Below, one piece after another: positions 52,883 through 62,066 of a stretch of 64,000 nucleotides of DNA. The notes under the pieces were generated by a model that saw nothing but the letters and a program-made list of their open reading frames with translations, ran no database searches and was not told the origin of the DNA. The stretch spans positions 24,018-88,017 of the forward strand of contig CADADR010000011.1 in the NCBI GenBank assembly GCA_902786745.1, written 5' to 3'. The translations under genes and the position numbers were made by a program. The stretch's first letter is position 1. Each line of letters begins with the position of its first letter. Source of the stretch: an uncultured Bacteroidia bacterium. Lineage in GTDB: Bacteria; Bacteroidota; Bacteroidia; Bacteroidales; F082.

Positions 52883-53194
52883 TTATCTTCTGTCGGGAAT
52901 GCCAAACTTGGTCCACCAGGTCTGGTCATATCTCGATTTGACGGCTTTTTTCACGGTTTGGGTCTTGCTTTTCAAAGCGTTCAAGACCGAATGGGCTTCG
53001 TCGCTTTTCTTGCGAAGCTCCTCGTGAAGCTTGTCGATTTCGGCAGAAATGGATTCCAAACGCTTGCAGTCTTCCTCCATCTTCTGCAACATGCTTTCTT
53101 CCACACCGACGTCACGGCCGAGGCGCTGATTCCTCTTCACGCCGGTGATGATGAGTTTTGACTTTTCGATTTGGTCTTTAAAAATTTGGTACAT
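52883..53194 (-). CDS. small coiled-coil protein of unknown function
   Basis: 103 residues, soluble, highly charged, with heptad-like spacing (MLQKMEEDCKRLESISAEIDKLHEELRKKSDE) predicting a coiled coil in the middle two thirds. Preceded by KSKLIITGVKRNQRLGRDVGVEES and ended by SRYDQTWWTKFGIPDRR. I do not recognise a named family. It has its own promoter (53246-53253) and a terminator, which supports it as a real gene. It is divergent from gldF. Confidence 0.6.
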   Translation of the reverse strand: MYQIFKDQIEKSKLIITGVKRNQRLGRDVGVEESMLQKMEEDCKRLESISAEIDKLHEELRKKSDEAHSVLNALKSKTQTVKKAVKSRYDQTWWTKFGIPDRR

Positions 53195-53245
53195 AATGCG
53201 TTGCTTTTATTCCTTTGGTTGGGTTCTTGTTTTCGAAATCGAACG

Positions 53246-53253
53246 CAAAGATA
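53246..53253 (-). promoter_or_regulatory. -7 promoter element (TATCTTTG)
   Basis: TATCTTTG on the minus strand, 52 bases upstream of the coiled-coil gene and divergent from the gldF promoter. Confidence 0.6.
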
Positions 53254-53289
53254 AGAAAAATAATTCTTATGGTTTACTGAAAAAACTTG

Positions 53290-53297
53290 TATTTTTG
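53290..53297 (+). promoter_or_regulatory. -7 promoter element (TATTTTTG) of gldF
   Basis: TATTTTTG 21 bases before the gldF start. Confidence 0.65.
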
Positions 53298-53317
53298 CAC
53301 CTCTAATTCAGTACAAA

Positions 53318-54049
53318 ATGTACGCATTGTATAAAAAAGAAATAAGCAACTTCCTCAGTTCGCTGATGGGCATCATGGTGATCGTGGTGTTTCTGCTGAT
53401 TACGGGCCTGTTTCTTTGGGTGTTCCAAAGCGATTTCAATGTATTGGATTCCGTTTATGCCAGTTTGGACGGCCTTTTTGTCCTCGCGCCCTGGGTTTTC
53501 CTATTCCTTGTTCCTGCGGTCACGATGCGTAGCTTCGCCGAGGAGAACCGCACGGGTACCATTGAGATGTTGGTCACCAAGCCCTTGTCGGACTGGCAGA
53601 TCATCTGGGCGAAGTTTTTAGCTGGTGTGACCCTGGTCCTGCTGGCCTTGATTCCCACTTTTGTGTATTTCTTCTCGGTCTATCATCTGGGCCTGCCCAA
53701 AGGCAACCTCGACAGCGGTGGCATTTGGGGGTCCTATATTGGCCTTTTCCTTCTCAGTGCGAGTTTTGTGAGTATTGGCGTGTTCTGCAGCTCACTCACC
53801 AACAACCAGATTCTGGCCTTCATCATCTCGGTCTTCCTCTGCGGATTCCTACTGATTGGCTTTGAGTTCATCTATTCGCTCTCTTTGTTTGGCCGCGTCG
53901 ACCTGTTCATCCAACAACTGGGCATGAACGCGCATTATGGCTCGCTGAGCCGTGGTGTCATCGACACGCGCGATGTGCTGTATTTCCTGAGTGTGATCGC
54001 ACTGTTTCTCAGTGCTACGAAATTGGTTCTGTCGAGCCGCAAATGGTAA
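53318..54049 (+). CDS. gldF: GldF-type ABC-2 permease
   Basis: 243 residues with six TM segments (LMGIMVIVVFLLITGLFLWVF, LAPWVFLFLVPAVTMRSF, ILAFIISVFLCGFLLIGFEF, and others) and the ABC-2 motif RSFAEENRTGTIEMLVTKPLSDWQIIWAKF. Typical for GldF, the permease of the GldA-GldF-GldG ABC transporter needed for gliding in Flavobacteria and conserved in non-gliding Bacteroidota, where the role is less clear. The ATPase GldA is not nearby. gldG follows 11 bases later. Confidence 0.88.
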   Translation: MYALYKKEISNFLSSLMGIMVIVVFLLITGLFLWVFQSDFNVLDSVYASLDGLFVLAPWVFLFLVPAVTMRSFAEENRTGTIEMLVTKPLSDWQIIWAKFLAGVTLVLLALIPTFVYFFSVYHLGLPKGNLDSGGIWGSYIGLFLLSASFVSIGVFCSSLTNNQILAFIISVFLCGFLLIGFEFIYSLSLFGRVDLFIQQLGMNAHYGSLSRGVIDTRDVLYFLSVIALFLSATKLVLSSRKW

Positions 54050-54060
54050 GGAGGTAGACG

Positions 54061-55809
54061 ATGGAGAACAAACGCAAGAATTTGAAGAAGAACCAAATCG
54101 TCGCATTCCTGGTGACGGTGGCTATAGTGATCTTGGTCAACATCATCGGTGCCTATGTCTTTACCCGCTTCGATTTGACGAGCGAGAAAAGGTATACGCT
54201 TTCGCCCACGACGAAGGAAATCCTTAACGACCTCAACGACTACGTCTATTTCAAGGTATATCTCGAAGGTGACTTTCCGGCAGGTTTCAAGAAACTGCGC
54301 CGAGAGACCAAAGAGATGCTCGATGAGTTCAGAGCCTATTCCAAGTTCATCGACTACGAGTTTATCAACCCCTCGGAGAGCGCTGATGCCTCCGAGCGCA
54401 ACGAGACCTACAAACAGCTCTATCAGGCGGGATTGAACCCTACCGACATGGTGGTAAAAAACCGCGACGGCTCCTCAAAGCAGATGGTGATCTGGCCAGG
54501 GGCGCTTGTGAGTTACCGCAACACCACCGAAATCGCCATCGATTTGTTGGAGAACCAGATAGGCCAGTCGTCGGAGCAAGCCTTGAATGCCTCGATGCAA
54601 AACCTCGAGTTCCGCCTTATCGACGCAGTGAAGAAGGTGACCCGACTGCAAAAGCCCAACATCGCCTTTATTGAAGGCCATGGTGAGCTCAACGAACAGG
54701 AGGTCCATGACATTGCCCAAACCCTGGCACAGAATTATAATGTGGTCCGTCTGGAGATCGACGGCAAAATTGATGCCTTGATGCACCGCACCCAAGACGA
54801 GGAACGCGAGGTGAAGGCCTTCCCCTCCTATGATGCCATCATTATTGCCAAGCCGACACAACCTTTCGACGAGCGCGACAAGTTCCTCATCGACCAGTAC
54901 ATCATGCACGGCGGCAAGGTGCTGTGGATGGTCGAGCCGGTGTATGCCACCATGGATAGCCTGCAGAGCCAGGAGTCGACGATCGGCATCGAACAGGACC
55001 TCAACCTCGACGATATGCTGTTCAAATATGGTGTGCGTCTCAACCGCGACTTGCTTTTGGACTTGACTTGCGCCTCCTTGCCTATCCGTACGGGTCAGGT
55101 GGCGGGCCAAGCACAACTGGAGTTCTTCCGCTGGTATTATTTCCCCTTGTTGCAAGCCGCCTCCGAGCATCCTATGGTGCGCAACATGAATTCCATCAAG
55201 TCCGACTTTGTCAGTTCGATGGATGCTACCACCATGGCCATGGGCATCGAGCAGATCCCTTTGCTGAAGACCTCAAGCTATACCAAGGTTTCGGGTGCGC
55301 CGGTCTTCATTACCTTGGCCATGCTTCGTCAAGCCCCCGACAAGCGCATGTTTGCCTCGAAAGGCAAGAATGTGGCTTATCTTTTGAAGGGCAGTTTTCC
55401 CTCGCTTTATGCCAACCGCATTCCACAGGAAATTGCTGAGGACAATGGGACCAACTTTATGGAGGAGAGCGTTCCCACTGCCATGATCGTGGTAAGCGAC
55501 GGCGACATCATCCGCAATCAAATTGACATCAAGACACGCAAACCCTTGCCGCTGGGCTTCGACCAATTCACGCAAAACACCTATGCCAACAAGGAGTTCA
55601 TAGAGAACGCCATCGGTTATCTTGTGGAAGGCGAGGGTATGATCGACATCCGCTCACGCGAGCTGAAAGTACGCCTCTTGGATACTGCAAAGATTGACCA
55701 AGAACGCACCAAGTGGCAGGTCATCAATACTTTGGTGCCCATTGCCTTGATCATCGCCTTGGGCTTCGTCATGGCTTTCATCAGAAAGAAGAAATACAGC
55801 AAAAAATAA
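54061..55809 (+). CDS. gldG: GldG-type auxiliary component of the ABC transporter
   Basis: 582 residues with one TM helix near the N-terminus (QIVAFLVTVAIVILVNIIGAYVF) and one at the C-terminus (VINTLVPIALIIALGFVMAF), with a large periplasmic region between (RYTLSPTTKEILNDLNDYVYFKVYLEGDFP, then IAFIEGHGELNEQEVHDIAQ). This is the GldG/ABC_transp_aux pattern. It partners with GldF, and its substrate is not known. DUF4340 follows 6 bases later; all three are likely one operon. Confidence 0.9.
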   Translation: MENKRKNLKKNQIVAFLVTVAIVILVNIIGAYVFTRFDLTSEKRYTLSPTTKEILNDLNDYVYFKVYLEGDFPAGFKKLRRETKEMLDEFRAYSKFIDYEFINPSESADASERNETYKQLYQAGLNPTDMVVKNRDGSSKQMVIWPGALVSYRNTTEIAIDLLENQIGQSSEQALNASMQNLEFRLIDAVKKVTRLQKPNIAFIEGHGELNEQEVHDIAQTLAQNYNVVRLEIDGKIDALMHRTQDEEREVKAFPSYDAIIIAKPTQPFDERDKFLIDQYIMHGGKVLWMVEPVYATMDSLQSQESTIGIEQDLNLDDMLFKYGVRLNRDLLLDLTCASLPIRTGQVAGQAQLEFFRWYYFPLLQAASEHPMVRNMNSIKSDFVSSMDATTMAMGIEQIPLLKTSSYTKVSGAPVFITLAMLRQAPDKRMFASKGKNVAYLLKGSFPSLYANRIPQEIAEDNGTNFMEESVPTAMIVVSDGDIIRNQIDIKTRKPLPLGFDQFTQNTYANKEFIENAIGYLVEGEGMIDIRSRELKVRLLDTAKIDQERTKWQVINTLVPIALIIALGFVMAFIRKKKYSKK

Positions 55810-55815
55810 TTCGTC

Positions 55816-56913
55816 ATGAAGAAAAACAATAGAATCACCATCATCATTGCTGCACTGCTGGTTGTCATCGCCGGCCTTTTGATTTGGAACAACCGCTACC
55901 TCTCCACCATTCAGGGCGAGTCGTCGGACTTCCAGGTCTGGGACACGGCTTCCGTCACTAAGGTTTATCTGGCCGACCGTAAGAACCAAGAGTCGCTGCT
56001 GGAGCGTCAGGAGCAAGGCTGGACCCTCAACGGAGACTATAAGGCCCATTCCAAGCAGGTGCAGAATCTGCTGACCACCTTGTATAAGATTCGCGTCAAG
56101 ATGCCTGTTTCTGTGGCGAGTCACGACAATATCGTCAAGCAGCTGGCTTCGCAGAGCACCAAGGTGGAGGTGTATCAGATTGTGCCAAGTATCAATCTCT
56201 TCGATAAGATCAAACTTTTCTATCGCGAGAAGCGTACCAAGGTGTTCTATGTGGGCGATGCCACCATGGACAGCAGCGGGACCTTTATGCTGAAGGAGGG
56301 CGCCGACAAGGCTTATATCGTCTATATCCCCAGCTTCCGAGGTTTTATCACCACGCGTTTCACCGCCAACCCCGACGACTGGCGCGACCATACCATCTTC
56401 CATGAGAACATGGCCGACATACAATCCGTCGAGATTGATTTCAACGAAGACCCCGAAGGCAGTTTCCGCATCGACAACATCGGGAAGCATCAGTATAAGT
56501 TGACGCGTTTGAGCGATAACCAGGAACTTCCCTACGACACGCTGAAGGTCATCAACCTCATGTCGTCGTTCAATGACCTTCGTTTTGAGGCCTTGTTCAC
56601 CAACTCGATGGAGCAGGGGCGTATCGACTCCATCACGAGCTCACCCTTTGTCCATTATGTTGTGGTGACTGATAAGGACGGCAACAAACAGGACATGAAG
56701 ACCTTCAAGAAGTTGGTTTTGAACGGCGTGACCGACATGGGCGGAGAGCTTGGCGACGTGGACCGCGACCGTATGTATGCCCTCATCGAAGGCGGCAAGG
56801 ACTTCGTGCTTATCCAAAACTACGTCTTCGACAAGGTGCTGCACGACGTTCGTTACTTCGAAGCTGGTCATCCCATCCAAGGCGACATGGGATTCTTTGA
56901 AGAGATCAAATAA
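55816..56913 (+). CDS. DUF4340 domain protein
   Basis: 365 residues. One N-terminal TM anchor (ITIIIAALLVVIAGLLIW), then a beta-rich periplasmic domain with VTKVYLADRKNQESLLERQEQGWTLNG and the repeat FRGFITTRFTANPDDWRDHTIFH. DUF4340 proteins are regularly encoded after gldG-type ABC auxiliary genes, and here the spacing of 6 bases supports a joint function with GldF/GldG. No biochemical role is established. Confidence 0.85.
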   Translation: MKKNNRITIIIAALLVVIAGLLIWNNRYLSTIQGESSDFQVWDTASVTKVYLADRKNQESLLERQEQGWTLNGDYKAHSKQVQNLLTTLYKIRVKMPVSVASHDNIVKQLASQSTKVEVYQIVPSINLFDKIKLFYREKRTKVFYVGDATMDSSGTFMLKEGADKAYIVYIPSFRGFITTRFTANPDDWRDHTIFHENMADIQSVEIDFNEDPEGSFRIDNIGKHQYKLTRLSDNQELPYDTLKVINLMSSFNDLRFEALFTNSMEQGRIDSITSSPFVHYVVVTDKDGNKQDMKTFKKLVLNGVTDMGGELGDVDRDRMYALIEGGKDFVLIQNYVFDKVLHDVRYFEAGHPIQGDMGFFEEIK

Positions 56914-56916
56914 GGC

Positions 56917-58050
56917 TTATTTCTTTTTCAGCAGCCCCACCATCTTAAAACTCACATCGGTAAAGATGATCTGGGCGTTGCCGTTGCGCTCTATTTGGCG
57001 GATGGCTTCCTCGAAGAGTTCGGCGATTTGTGCCAGATTGGCAGGATTGACAAAAGGCGCAAACTTCGAGTTGAACCCTTTCTCATCCTCAGGAAGCATG
57101 ACGATTTCTGCCAAATTATTGTTAAATAGCAGCGAATTGCGGATGATGCGTAGGCCGTAATCCAATAACTCCTTTTGCTTTTCACGACCGATACCTTTAA
57201 CGTTGGCTGAAAAATCGATAATCTCGGAATAAGCCGCACGGAAACAAAGACGCATCCATTGTTGGAAGGTGGTGAAGAAGAACTTGCGATCCTCCGACTC
57301 CTGCACTGAGTGACAGGCGTTGAGCCAATTGCCTTCCGAAATCATGGCCGCGTCGTGGGCTTGGCCAGGCTGGCATTGCAGCCGCTCCATAAGGGCTTTC
57401 TCGACCTCGCTGGTTTCGATGGCCGGCACTTTGACGAGTGTCGTCCTCGACTTGATGGTGGCCAAGAGTTCCTCAGCATCTTCCGCGATGAGCAGGAAAA
57501 CGGTCTTCTCAGGCGGTTCCTCAAGGAGTTTCAGCAGTTTGTTGGCCGTGTCGACGCGCATCTTCTCCGCCATCCAGATGATGGCGATTTTGTACTCTCC
57601 CTCGTATGATTTCATGTTGAGTTTGCGCAGCAGCGAGGCCGCGTCGCGTACTGACATGTAGCCTTGCTTGTTCTCGATGTCAAGGAAGGCGTACCAATCA
57701 GTGTCGTTGAAATAGCCGTCGTTTTTCAGGGTAAACTCACGCCATTCTTCCATGAAGAGGTCCGACTCCGGGTTGCTCTTGACGCTTTTGGTGGTGTTGG
57801 TCGGCACCACGAAATGCAAGTCGGGATGCACCAGTTTCTGCATCTTCTGGCAGGTGGGGCACACACCGCAGCTGTCGGTCTCGGTACGGTTTGGGCAGAG
57901 GATATATTGCGCGTAGGCCAAGGCCAAAGGCAGCTTGCCGCTTCCGGCAGGACCCAAAAAGAGTTGGGCGTGCGAAACATGGTTTTCCCTCGCACTTTGG
58001 ATAAGCCTTTGTTTGATAGCGGATTGACCTATGACGTCTTTGAACTGCAT
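56917..58050 (-). CDS. holB: DNA polymerase III delta' subunit
   Basis: About 377 residues. AAA+ clamp-loader subunit. It shows FLGPAGSGKLPLALAYA (Walker-A-like), a zinc-finger Cys set (CPNRTETDSCGVCPTCQK, four Cys) and the sensor/SRC region (EPPEKTVFLLIAEDAEELLATIKSRTTLVKVP, with SRT in place of SRC). It opens the sliding clamp together with DnaX and delta. The start at 58050 (MQFKDVIGQ) is chosen because the TTG at 58071 overlaps the -7 element. It ends 3 bases past the DUF4340 stop (convergent). Confidence 0.9.
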   Translation of the reverse strand: MQFKDVIGQSAIKQRLIQSARENHVSHAQLFLGPAGSGKLPLALAYAQYILCPNRTETDSCGVCPTCQKMQKLVHPDLHFVVPTNTTKSVKSNPESDLFMEEWREFTLKNDGYFNDTDWYAFLDIENKQGYMSVRDAASLLRKLNMKSYEGEYKIAIIWMAEKMRVDTANKLLKLLEEPPEKTVFLLIAEDAEELLATIKSRTTLVKVPAIETSEVEKALMERLQCQPGQAHDAAMISEGNWLNACHSVQESEDRKFFFTTFQQWMRLCFRAAYSEIIDFSANVKGIGREKQKELLDYGLRIIRNSLLFNNNLAEIVMLPEDEKGFNSKFAPFVNPANLAQIAELFEEAIRQIERNGNAQIIFTDVSFKMVGLLKKK

Positions 58051-58068
58051 CAGTTTATTATTACGGGA

Positions 58069-58076
58069 CAAAAATA
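58069..58076 (-). promoter_or_regulatory. -7 promoter element (TATTTTTG) of holB
   Basis: TATTTTTG on the minus strand 18 bases upstream of the holB start, directly next to the end of the upstream membrane-protein gene (stop at 58082). Confidence 0.6.
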
Positions 58077-58081
58077 CAAAA

Positions 58082-58879
58082 TTATAGCAAAGGATGTTCC
58101 GATCCCGTTTGTTTTTGCTTTGAGGTCAGTCTATAACTCAAAATGGTGCAATACAATGAAATGGTTAACAAGGGTATATGCATAATACCTACATAAACCG
58201 AATGAGGATTGAGGAAGTTGAACATGTTGTAGATCCCCATGATGGTGCCAATGATTGCGGTAATCCTATAGGTTACGATGTTAATCTTAGGTAGGTTTAA
58301 GGTCAGTATGGTTAGAAATGCCGGTGTTGTCAAGCAAAAGGCTGTAACAGAGTTCTTATAGAAAAAATGCAATGGGTTCCAATCAAAGGTGCCTTGGTTG
58401 GTGAAAGGGCAAAGATAGGCGAACACTGCGAAGACAATCATCCAAGCATATTTCCAACGCAAATTGCCGAAGTCATAATGGTTTTGTGGGTTCAAGGTTT
58501 CTTGAATCCACACGTATGACACAAACAAAAACATCACCAAATTGACCGTGACTATGCTGAATCCGTAGCGTTCCGTGACGGCCAAGTTTTGAATGAAAGC
58601 GAAGGCTAAATAGGAAAGGGCGACATACCCGTTGAATAACGTCCTGACTTTGTTCTTGAACACAAAAAGCAGGACGAACATTAAAAGCGACAGGGATTGG
58701 AAAAGGATGTTGAGCCCGCCCAAATGTCCTTGTGGTGCATGGGAAAGTGTTGTATAGACCATCTGTTGAATGTTCTTCGGGTCAAAATTACGGCTGACAA
58801 TGGGTAACAAAACAGATTGCGCCGTCAGTAAAATGACGAAGAACCACCATTTGGTTGAGGCTTTTTCAAGTTTTTCCAT
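58082..58879 (-). CDS. membrane protein of unknown function
   Basis: About 265 residues with roughly seven hydrophobic segments (FFVILLTAQSVLLPIVS, ILFQSLSLLMFVLLFVF, VNLVMFLFVSYVWIQETL, YAWMIVFAVFAYLCPF). The start at 58879 (MEKLEKA) is preferred over 58978, as the promoter at 58901-58908 lies between. The segment FTNQGTFDWNPLHFFYKN and the rest match nothing I can name; similar families of uncharacterised 'membrane protein' genes are scattered in Bacteroidales. It lies between holB and lysS with no obvious link. Confidence 0.6.
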   Translation of the reverse strand: MEKLEKASTKWWFFVILLTAQSVLLPIVSRNFDPKNIQQMVYTTLSHAPQGHLGGLNILFQSLSLLMFVLLFVFKNKVRTLFNGYVALSYLAFAFIQNLAVTERYGFSIVTVNLVMFLFVSYVWIQETLNPQNHYDFGNLRWKYAWMIVFAVFAYLCPFTNQGTFDWNPLHFFYKNSVTAFCLTTPAFLTILTLNLPKINIVTYRITAIIGTIMGIYNMFNFLNPHSVYVGIMHIPLLTISLYCTILSYRLTSKQKQTGSEHPLL

Positions 58880-58900
58880 TTGAGTAAGGTTTTGAAGGCG

Positions 58901-58908
58901 CAAAACTA
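58901..58908 (-). promoter_or_regulatory. -7 promoter element (TAGTTTTG)
   Basis: TAGTTTTG on the minus strand, 21 bases before the membrane-protein start. Confidence 0.55.
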
Positions 58909-58949
58909 CAAAAATCCGTATTGCTTGCCTATCATAACGAATTAAAACG

Positions 58950-58957
58950 TAATTTTG
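58950..58957 (+). promoter_or_regulatory. lysS -7 promoter element (TAATTTTG)
   Basis: TAATTTTG 19 bases upstream of lysS, divergent from the 58901-58908 element. Confidence 0.65.
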
Positions 58958-58976
58958 CACCCAAATTCGATTAACC

Positions 58977-60692
58977 ATGCTTAGCGAACAGGAACAAATC
59001 AGAAGAAATTCGTTGGCCGAACTCTACAAGCTCGGCATCAACCCGTATCCGCAGGCCGCGTTCCCTGTGAGCGTGTTCACCACGGACATCCTCAACCAAT
59101 TTGACGACAACAACCCCGACCAATTCCAAGAGGTCACCCTCGCGGGCCGTATCATGAGCCGCCGTATCATGGGTGCCGCCTCGTTCTGCGAACTGCAAGA
59201 CTCGAAAGGCCGCATCCAACTGTATATCAAGCGCGACGAGATCTGCCCCGAGGAGGACAAGACCTTATATAACACGGTGTTCAAGCGCCTGCTCGACATC
59301 GGCGACTTCATCGGCGTGAAAGGCTTCGCCTTCCGCACGCAGATGGGCGAAATCTCGGTACACGTCAAGGAACTGACGGTGCTGAGCAAGTCGCTAAGGC
59401 CGCTGCCCATCGTCAAGGAGAAGGACGGCGTGAAATACGACGAATTCAACGACCCCGAGCTGCGCTACCGTATGCGTTACGTCGACCTCGTGGTGAACGA
59501 CAAGGTGAAGGACATCTTCATCGCCCGCACCCGCATCATCGACAGCATCCGCCGTTTCTTCAACGAGAGCGGCTATCTTGAGGTGGAGACCCCTGTGCTG
59601 CAAGCCATCCCCGGCGGCGCCACGGCGCGTCCTTTCATCACGCACCACAATGCTTTGGACATCCCGATGTACCTCCGTATTGCCGACGAGCTTTACTTGA
59701 AGCGCCTCATCGTGGGCGGCTTCGAGGGCGTGTACGAGTTCTCGCGTAACTTCCGTAATGAGGGCATGGACCGCACCCATAACCCCGAGTTCACGTGTCT
59801 TGAGATCTATGTGGCTTACAAGGATTACCTCTGGATGATGGACTACACCGAAGAGATGATCCACCGCTGCGTGATGGATGTCTTGGGCAAGGAGACCGTG
59901 AAAGTGGGCGACAACGAAATCAGCTTCAAGCGTCCCTTCAAGCGCATCACGATGATCGACTCCATCAAGGAGAAGACCGGCATCGACATCACGGGTATGG
60001 ACGAAGCCCAGCTGCGCGACGTGTGTAAGCAACTCGGCATCGAGGTGGAAGAAACGATGGGCAAGGGCAAACTGATCGACGAAATCTTCGGCGAGAAGTG
60101 CGAAGGCACCTACATCCAGCCGACCTTCATCACCGACTATCCCGTGGAGATGTCGCCGCTCTGCAAGCGTCACCGCAACAATCCTGAACTGACCGAGCGC
60201 TTCGAGCTGATGGTCAACGGCAAGGAACTGGCCAACGCCTACACAGAGCTGAACGACCCCATCGACCAGCGTGCACGCTTCGAGGAACAGATGAAACTCA
60301 GCGAGCGTGGCGATGACGAGGCCATGTTCATCGACCAGGACTTCCTGCGTGCTTTGGAATATGGTATGCCTCCAACCTCAGGCATGGGCATCGGCATCGA
60401 CCGTTTCGTGATGTTGCTGACGGGCCAGACCACCATCCAAGAGGTGCTGCTGTTCCCGATGATGCGTCCTGAGAAGGTCGTGAAGAACGCCACCAAGGAA
60501 GACTTCATGGCTTTGGGTATGGCTGAGACTTGGGCGACGCTGTTGCTCACCAACGGCTACAACACCATCGAGCAGCTGAAGGCCGAGAAGCCTTCTGCCC
60601 TGCGCGAGAAGCTTAACGGCTTGCGCAAGAAGAACAAACTCGACATCCCAGCCTTGCAGCTGGAGGATGTCGAGGCCTGGATGCAGGCCTAA
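58977..60692 (+). CDS. lysS: lysyl-tRNA synthetase, class II
   Basis: 571 residues. N-terminal OB-fold anticodon-binding domain ([32 protein letters not shown]), then the class II catalytic core with motif 2 [18 protein letters not shown] and motif 3 [15 protein letters not shown]. Charges tRNA-Lys. The extra ~75 residues after motif 3 ([37 protein letters not shown]) are the C-terminal extension usual in Bacteroidota LysS. Single-gene transcript with promoter and terminator. Confidence 0.97.
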   Translation: MLSEQEQIRRNSLAELYKLGINPYPQAAFPVSVFTTDILNQFDDNNPDQFQEVTLAGRIMSRRIMGAASFCELQDSKGRIQLYIKRDEICPEEDKTLYNTVFKRLLDIGDFIGVKGFAFRTQMGEISVHVKELTVLSKSLRPLPIVKEKDGVKYDEFNDPELRYRMRYVDLVVNDKVKDIFIARTRIIDSIRRFFNESGYLEVETPVLQAIPGGATARPFITHHNALDIPMYLRIADELYLKRLIVGGFEGVYEFSRNFRNEGMDRTHNPEFTCLEIYVAYKDYLWMMDYTEEMIHRCVMDVLGKETVKVGDNEISFKRPFKRITMIDSIKEKTGIDITGMDEAQLRDVCKQLGIEVEETMGKGKLIDEIFGEKCEGTYIQPTFITDYPVEMSPLCKRHRNNPELTERFELMVNGKELANAYTELNDPIDQRARFEEQMKLSERGDDEAMFIDQDFLRALEYGMPPTSGMGIGIDRFVMLLTGQTTIQEVLLFPMMRPEKVVKNATKEDFMALGMAETWATLLLTNGYNTIEQLKAEKPSALREKLNGLRKKNKLDIPALQLEDVEAWMQA

Positions 60693-60694
60693 AC

Positions 60695-60730
60695 AAAAAA
60701 CGCGAGGTTCAACACCTCGCGTTTTTTTTT
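60695..60730. terminator. bidirectional terminator between lysS and the LysM peptidase gene
   Basis: CGCGAGGT-TCAAC-ACCTCGCG perfect 8-bp stem flanked by A and T runs; works for both convergent genes. Confidence 0.9.
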
Positions 60731-60744
60731 GTTTTTGTTTTGTG

Positions 60745-61842
60745 TTATTTCACTCTCAGTCGTTGACCGATTTGTAAGGTCTTGTTCTGACGGATACCAT
60801 TCAATTTGCAGATCTTGGCGATGGTAGTGCCGTGCTTTTTGGCGATCTTACTTAAGGTATCGCCTTTGCGAACCTTGTAATATACGGCTTTGCTCTTGGC
60901 CTTCGATTTGTCGATGGGTGCTTTTCTTGAGGCGTTCAGCGACTGTTGGTCGGTTTGCCCGTAGTGCGAGTTGATGTTGAAATAGTGTTTCTTCAGGACG
61001 AACACCTCGTCGCGGAGTTTGCCATTGTAGAAGTCAAAGATGCGCTCAGGGTCGAACGACTGGCCCATGTAACGGGTCTCAAAGTGGAGGTGAGGCCCAG
61101 TGGAGCGTCCTGTGGAACCACCGTAACCGATGAGTTCACCCGCTTTCACCACGTCGCCGCTTTTCACGATGTACTTCGAGAGGTGGCCGTAATAGGTCTC
61201 CAAGCCGTTCACGTGGCGGATGACCAACACGTTGCCATAACCACCTGTCATGCGGGATGGCAGTGCGACACGCACAACGCCGTCAAAAGCGGCATAAATG
61301 GCATCGCCGGTGTCCAGTCCGATGTCAATACCCTTGTGGGCACGACGCCATCTGAATTTGAACTGTGAGGTGATGGGGCCAGGGTGGGGTATGCAATAGC
61401 CGTGTAGGGAGTCGACCAGTCGGATCTCCACCTCTTCAGGGAGGTCCTTCAAAGCGATGTCACGATAGGTGTGGATGATATCCGTTTCCCAGTGGTCGTC
61501 ATTCAACTCATCCGGGATCTCAGGCTTGTCGATGTTATAAAACACCCAGGTGCTGTTGTCGAAAAGCACCACCTTGCGATATCGGTCGTCAGTATCGATG
61601 GTGTCGACCGGGACGGGAATGTCTTCAGAAAACTCTTCTTCCTCTTCTTCCTCTTCTTCCTCTTCTTCGTCGGCATTGGCATTGGTTAGGGTGTCGCTGT
61701 CGTTTTGGGGTTGAGCATATATATATACGGTGTCGTGGACGACAAAATGGTTTCTAAGGCGCTTGAAAAAGCCGTTGTTGTCTTGGGAAAAAGCAACGGA
61801 TGAAAACAAAAGGCAGATAATGATGGCTAATAGTTTTTTCAT
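60745..61842 (-). CDS. periplasmic M23 peptidase with C-terminal LysM domain
   Basis: About 365 residues. The ATG at 61842 gives a signal peptide (...FSSVAFSQ); the open frame runs 77 codons further but crosses the promoter. A stretch of 12 Glu (about 57-68) precedes the M23 domain, which has RRAHKGIDIGLDTGD and the HLHFETRYMG motif. The C-terminus is a LysM domain (YYKVRKGDTLSKIAKKHGTTIAKICKLNGI) that binds peptidoglycan GlcNAc. Probably an endopeptidase or amidase activator in cell-wall remodelling. It is divergent from dnaK. Confidence 0.92.
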   Translation of the reverse strand: MKKLLAIIICLLFSSVAFSQDNNGFFKRLRNHFVVHDTVYIYAQPQNDSDTLTNANADEEEEEEEEEEEEFSEDIPVPVDTIDTDDRYRKVVLFDNSTWVFYNIDKPEIPDELNDDHWETDIIHTYRDIALKDLPEEVEIRLVDSLHGYCIPHPGPITSQFKFRWRRAHKGIDIGLDTGDAIYAAFDGVVRVALPSRMTGGYGNVLVIRHVNGLETYYGHLSKYIVKSGDVVKAGELIGYGGSTGRSTGPHLHFETRYMGQSFDPERIFDFYNGKLRDEVFVLKKHYFNINSHYGQTDQQSLNASRKAPIDKSKAKSKAVYYKVRKGDTLSKIAKKHGTTIAKICKLNGIRQNKTLQIGQRLRVK

Positions 61843-61876
61843 AGTAAAAGGGTGGTTTTTTGAAAAAATAAGGGTA

Positions 61877-61884
61877 CAAAGGTA
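61877..61884 (-). promoter_or_regulatory. -7 promoter element (TACCTTTG)
   Basis: TACCTTTG on the minus strand 34 bases upstream of the LysM peptidase start, ruling out the longer frame. Confidence 0.6.
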
Positions 61885-61969
61885 CAAAAATTCTCTGATT
61901 TGGCAATGCGATTTGGGTTGAAAACGGAACAAAAAACAAATTATTGCCATTTTGTCAGTTTTTTTCATT

Positions 61970-61985
61970 TGGCATAAAGATTGAC
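61970..61985 (+). promoter_or_regulatory. -24/-12-like promoter upstream of dnaK
   Basis: TGGCAT-AAAGA-TTGAC, 82 bases upstream of dnaK, with the same layout as the groES element at 36946-36961. No TAnnTTTG box is found here. A TTTTGTCAG word lies about 15 bases upstream; its complement CTGACAAAA lies about 20 bases upstream of the groES element. Confidence 0.45.
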
Positions 61986-62066
61986 AAGTTGAGGCCGTTG
62001 CAATTCGTATGCAACCGCGATTAGACAACAAAATAAGTAACAAATAAAAAATAGGAGAACAAAGAA

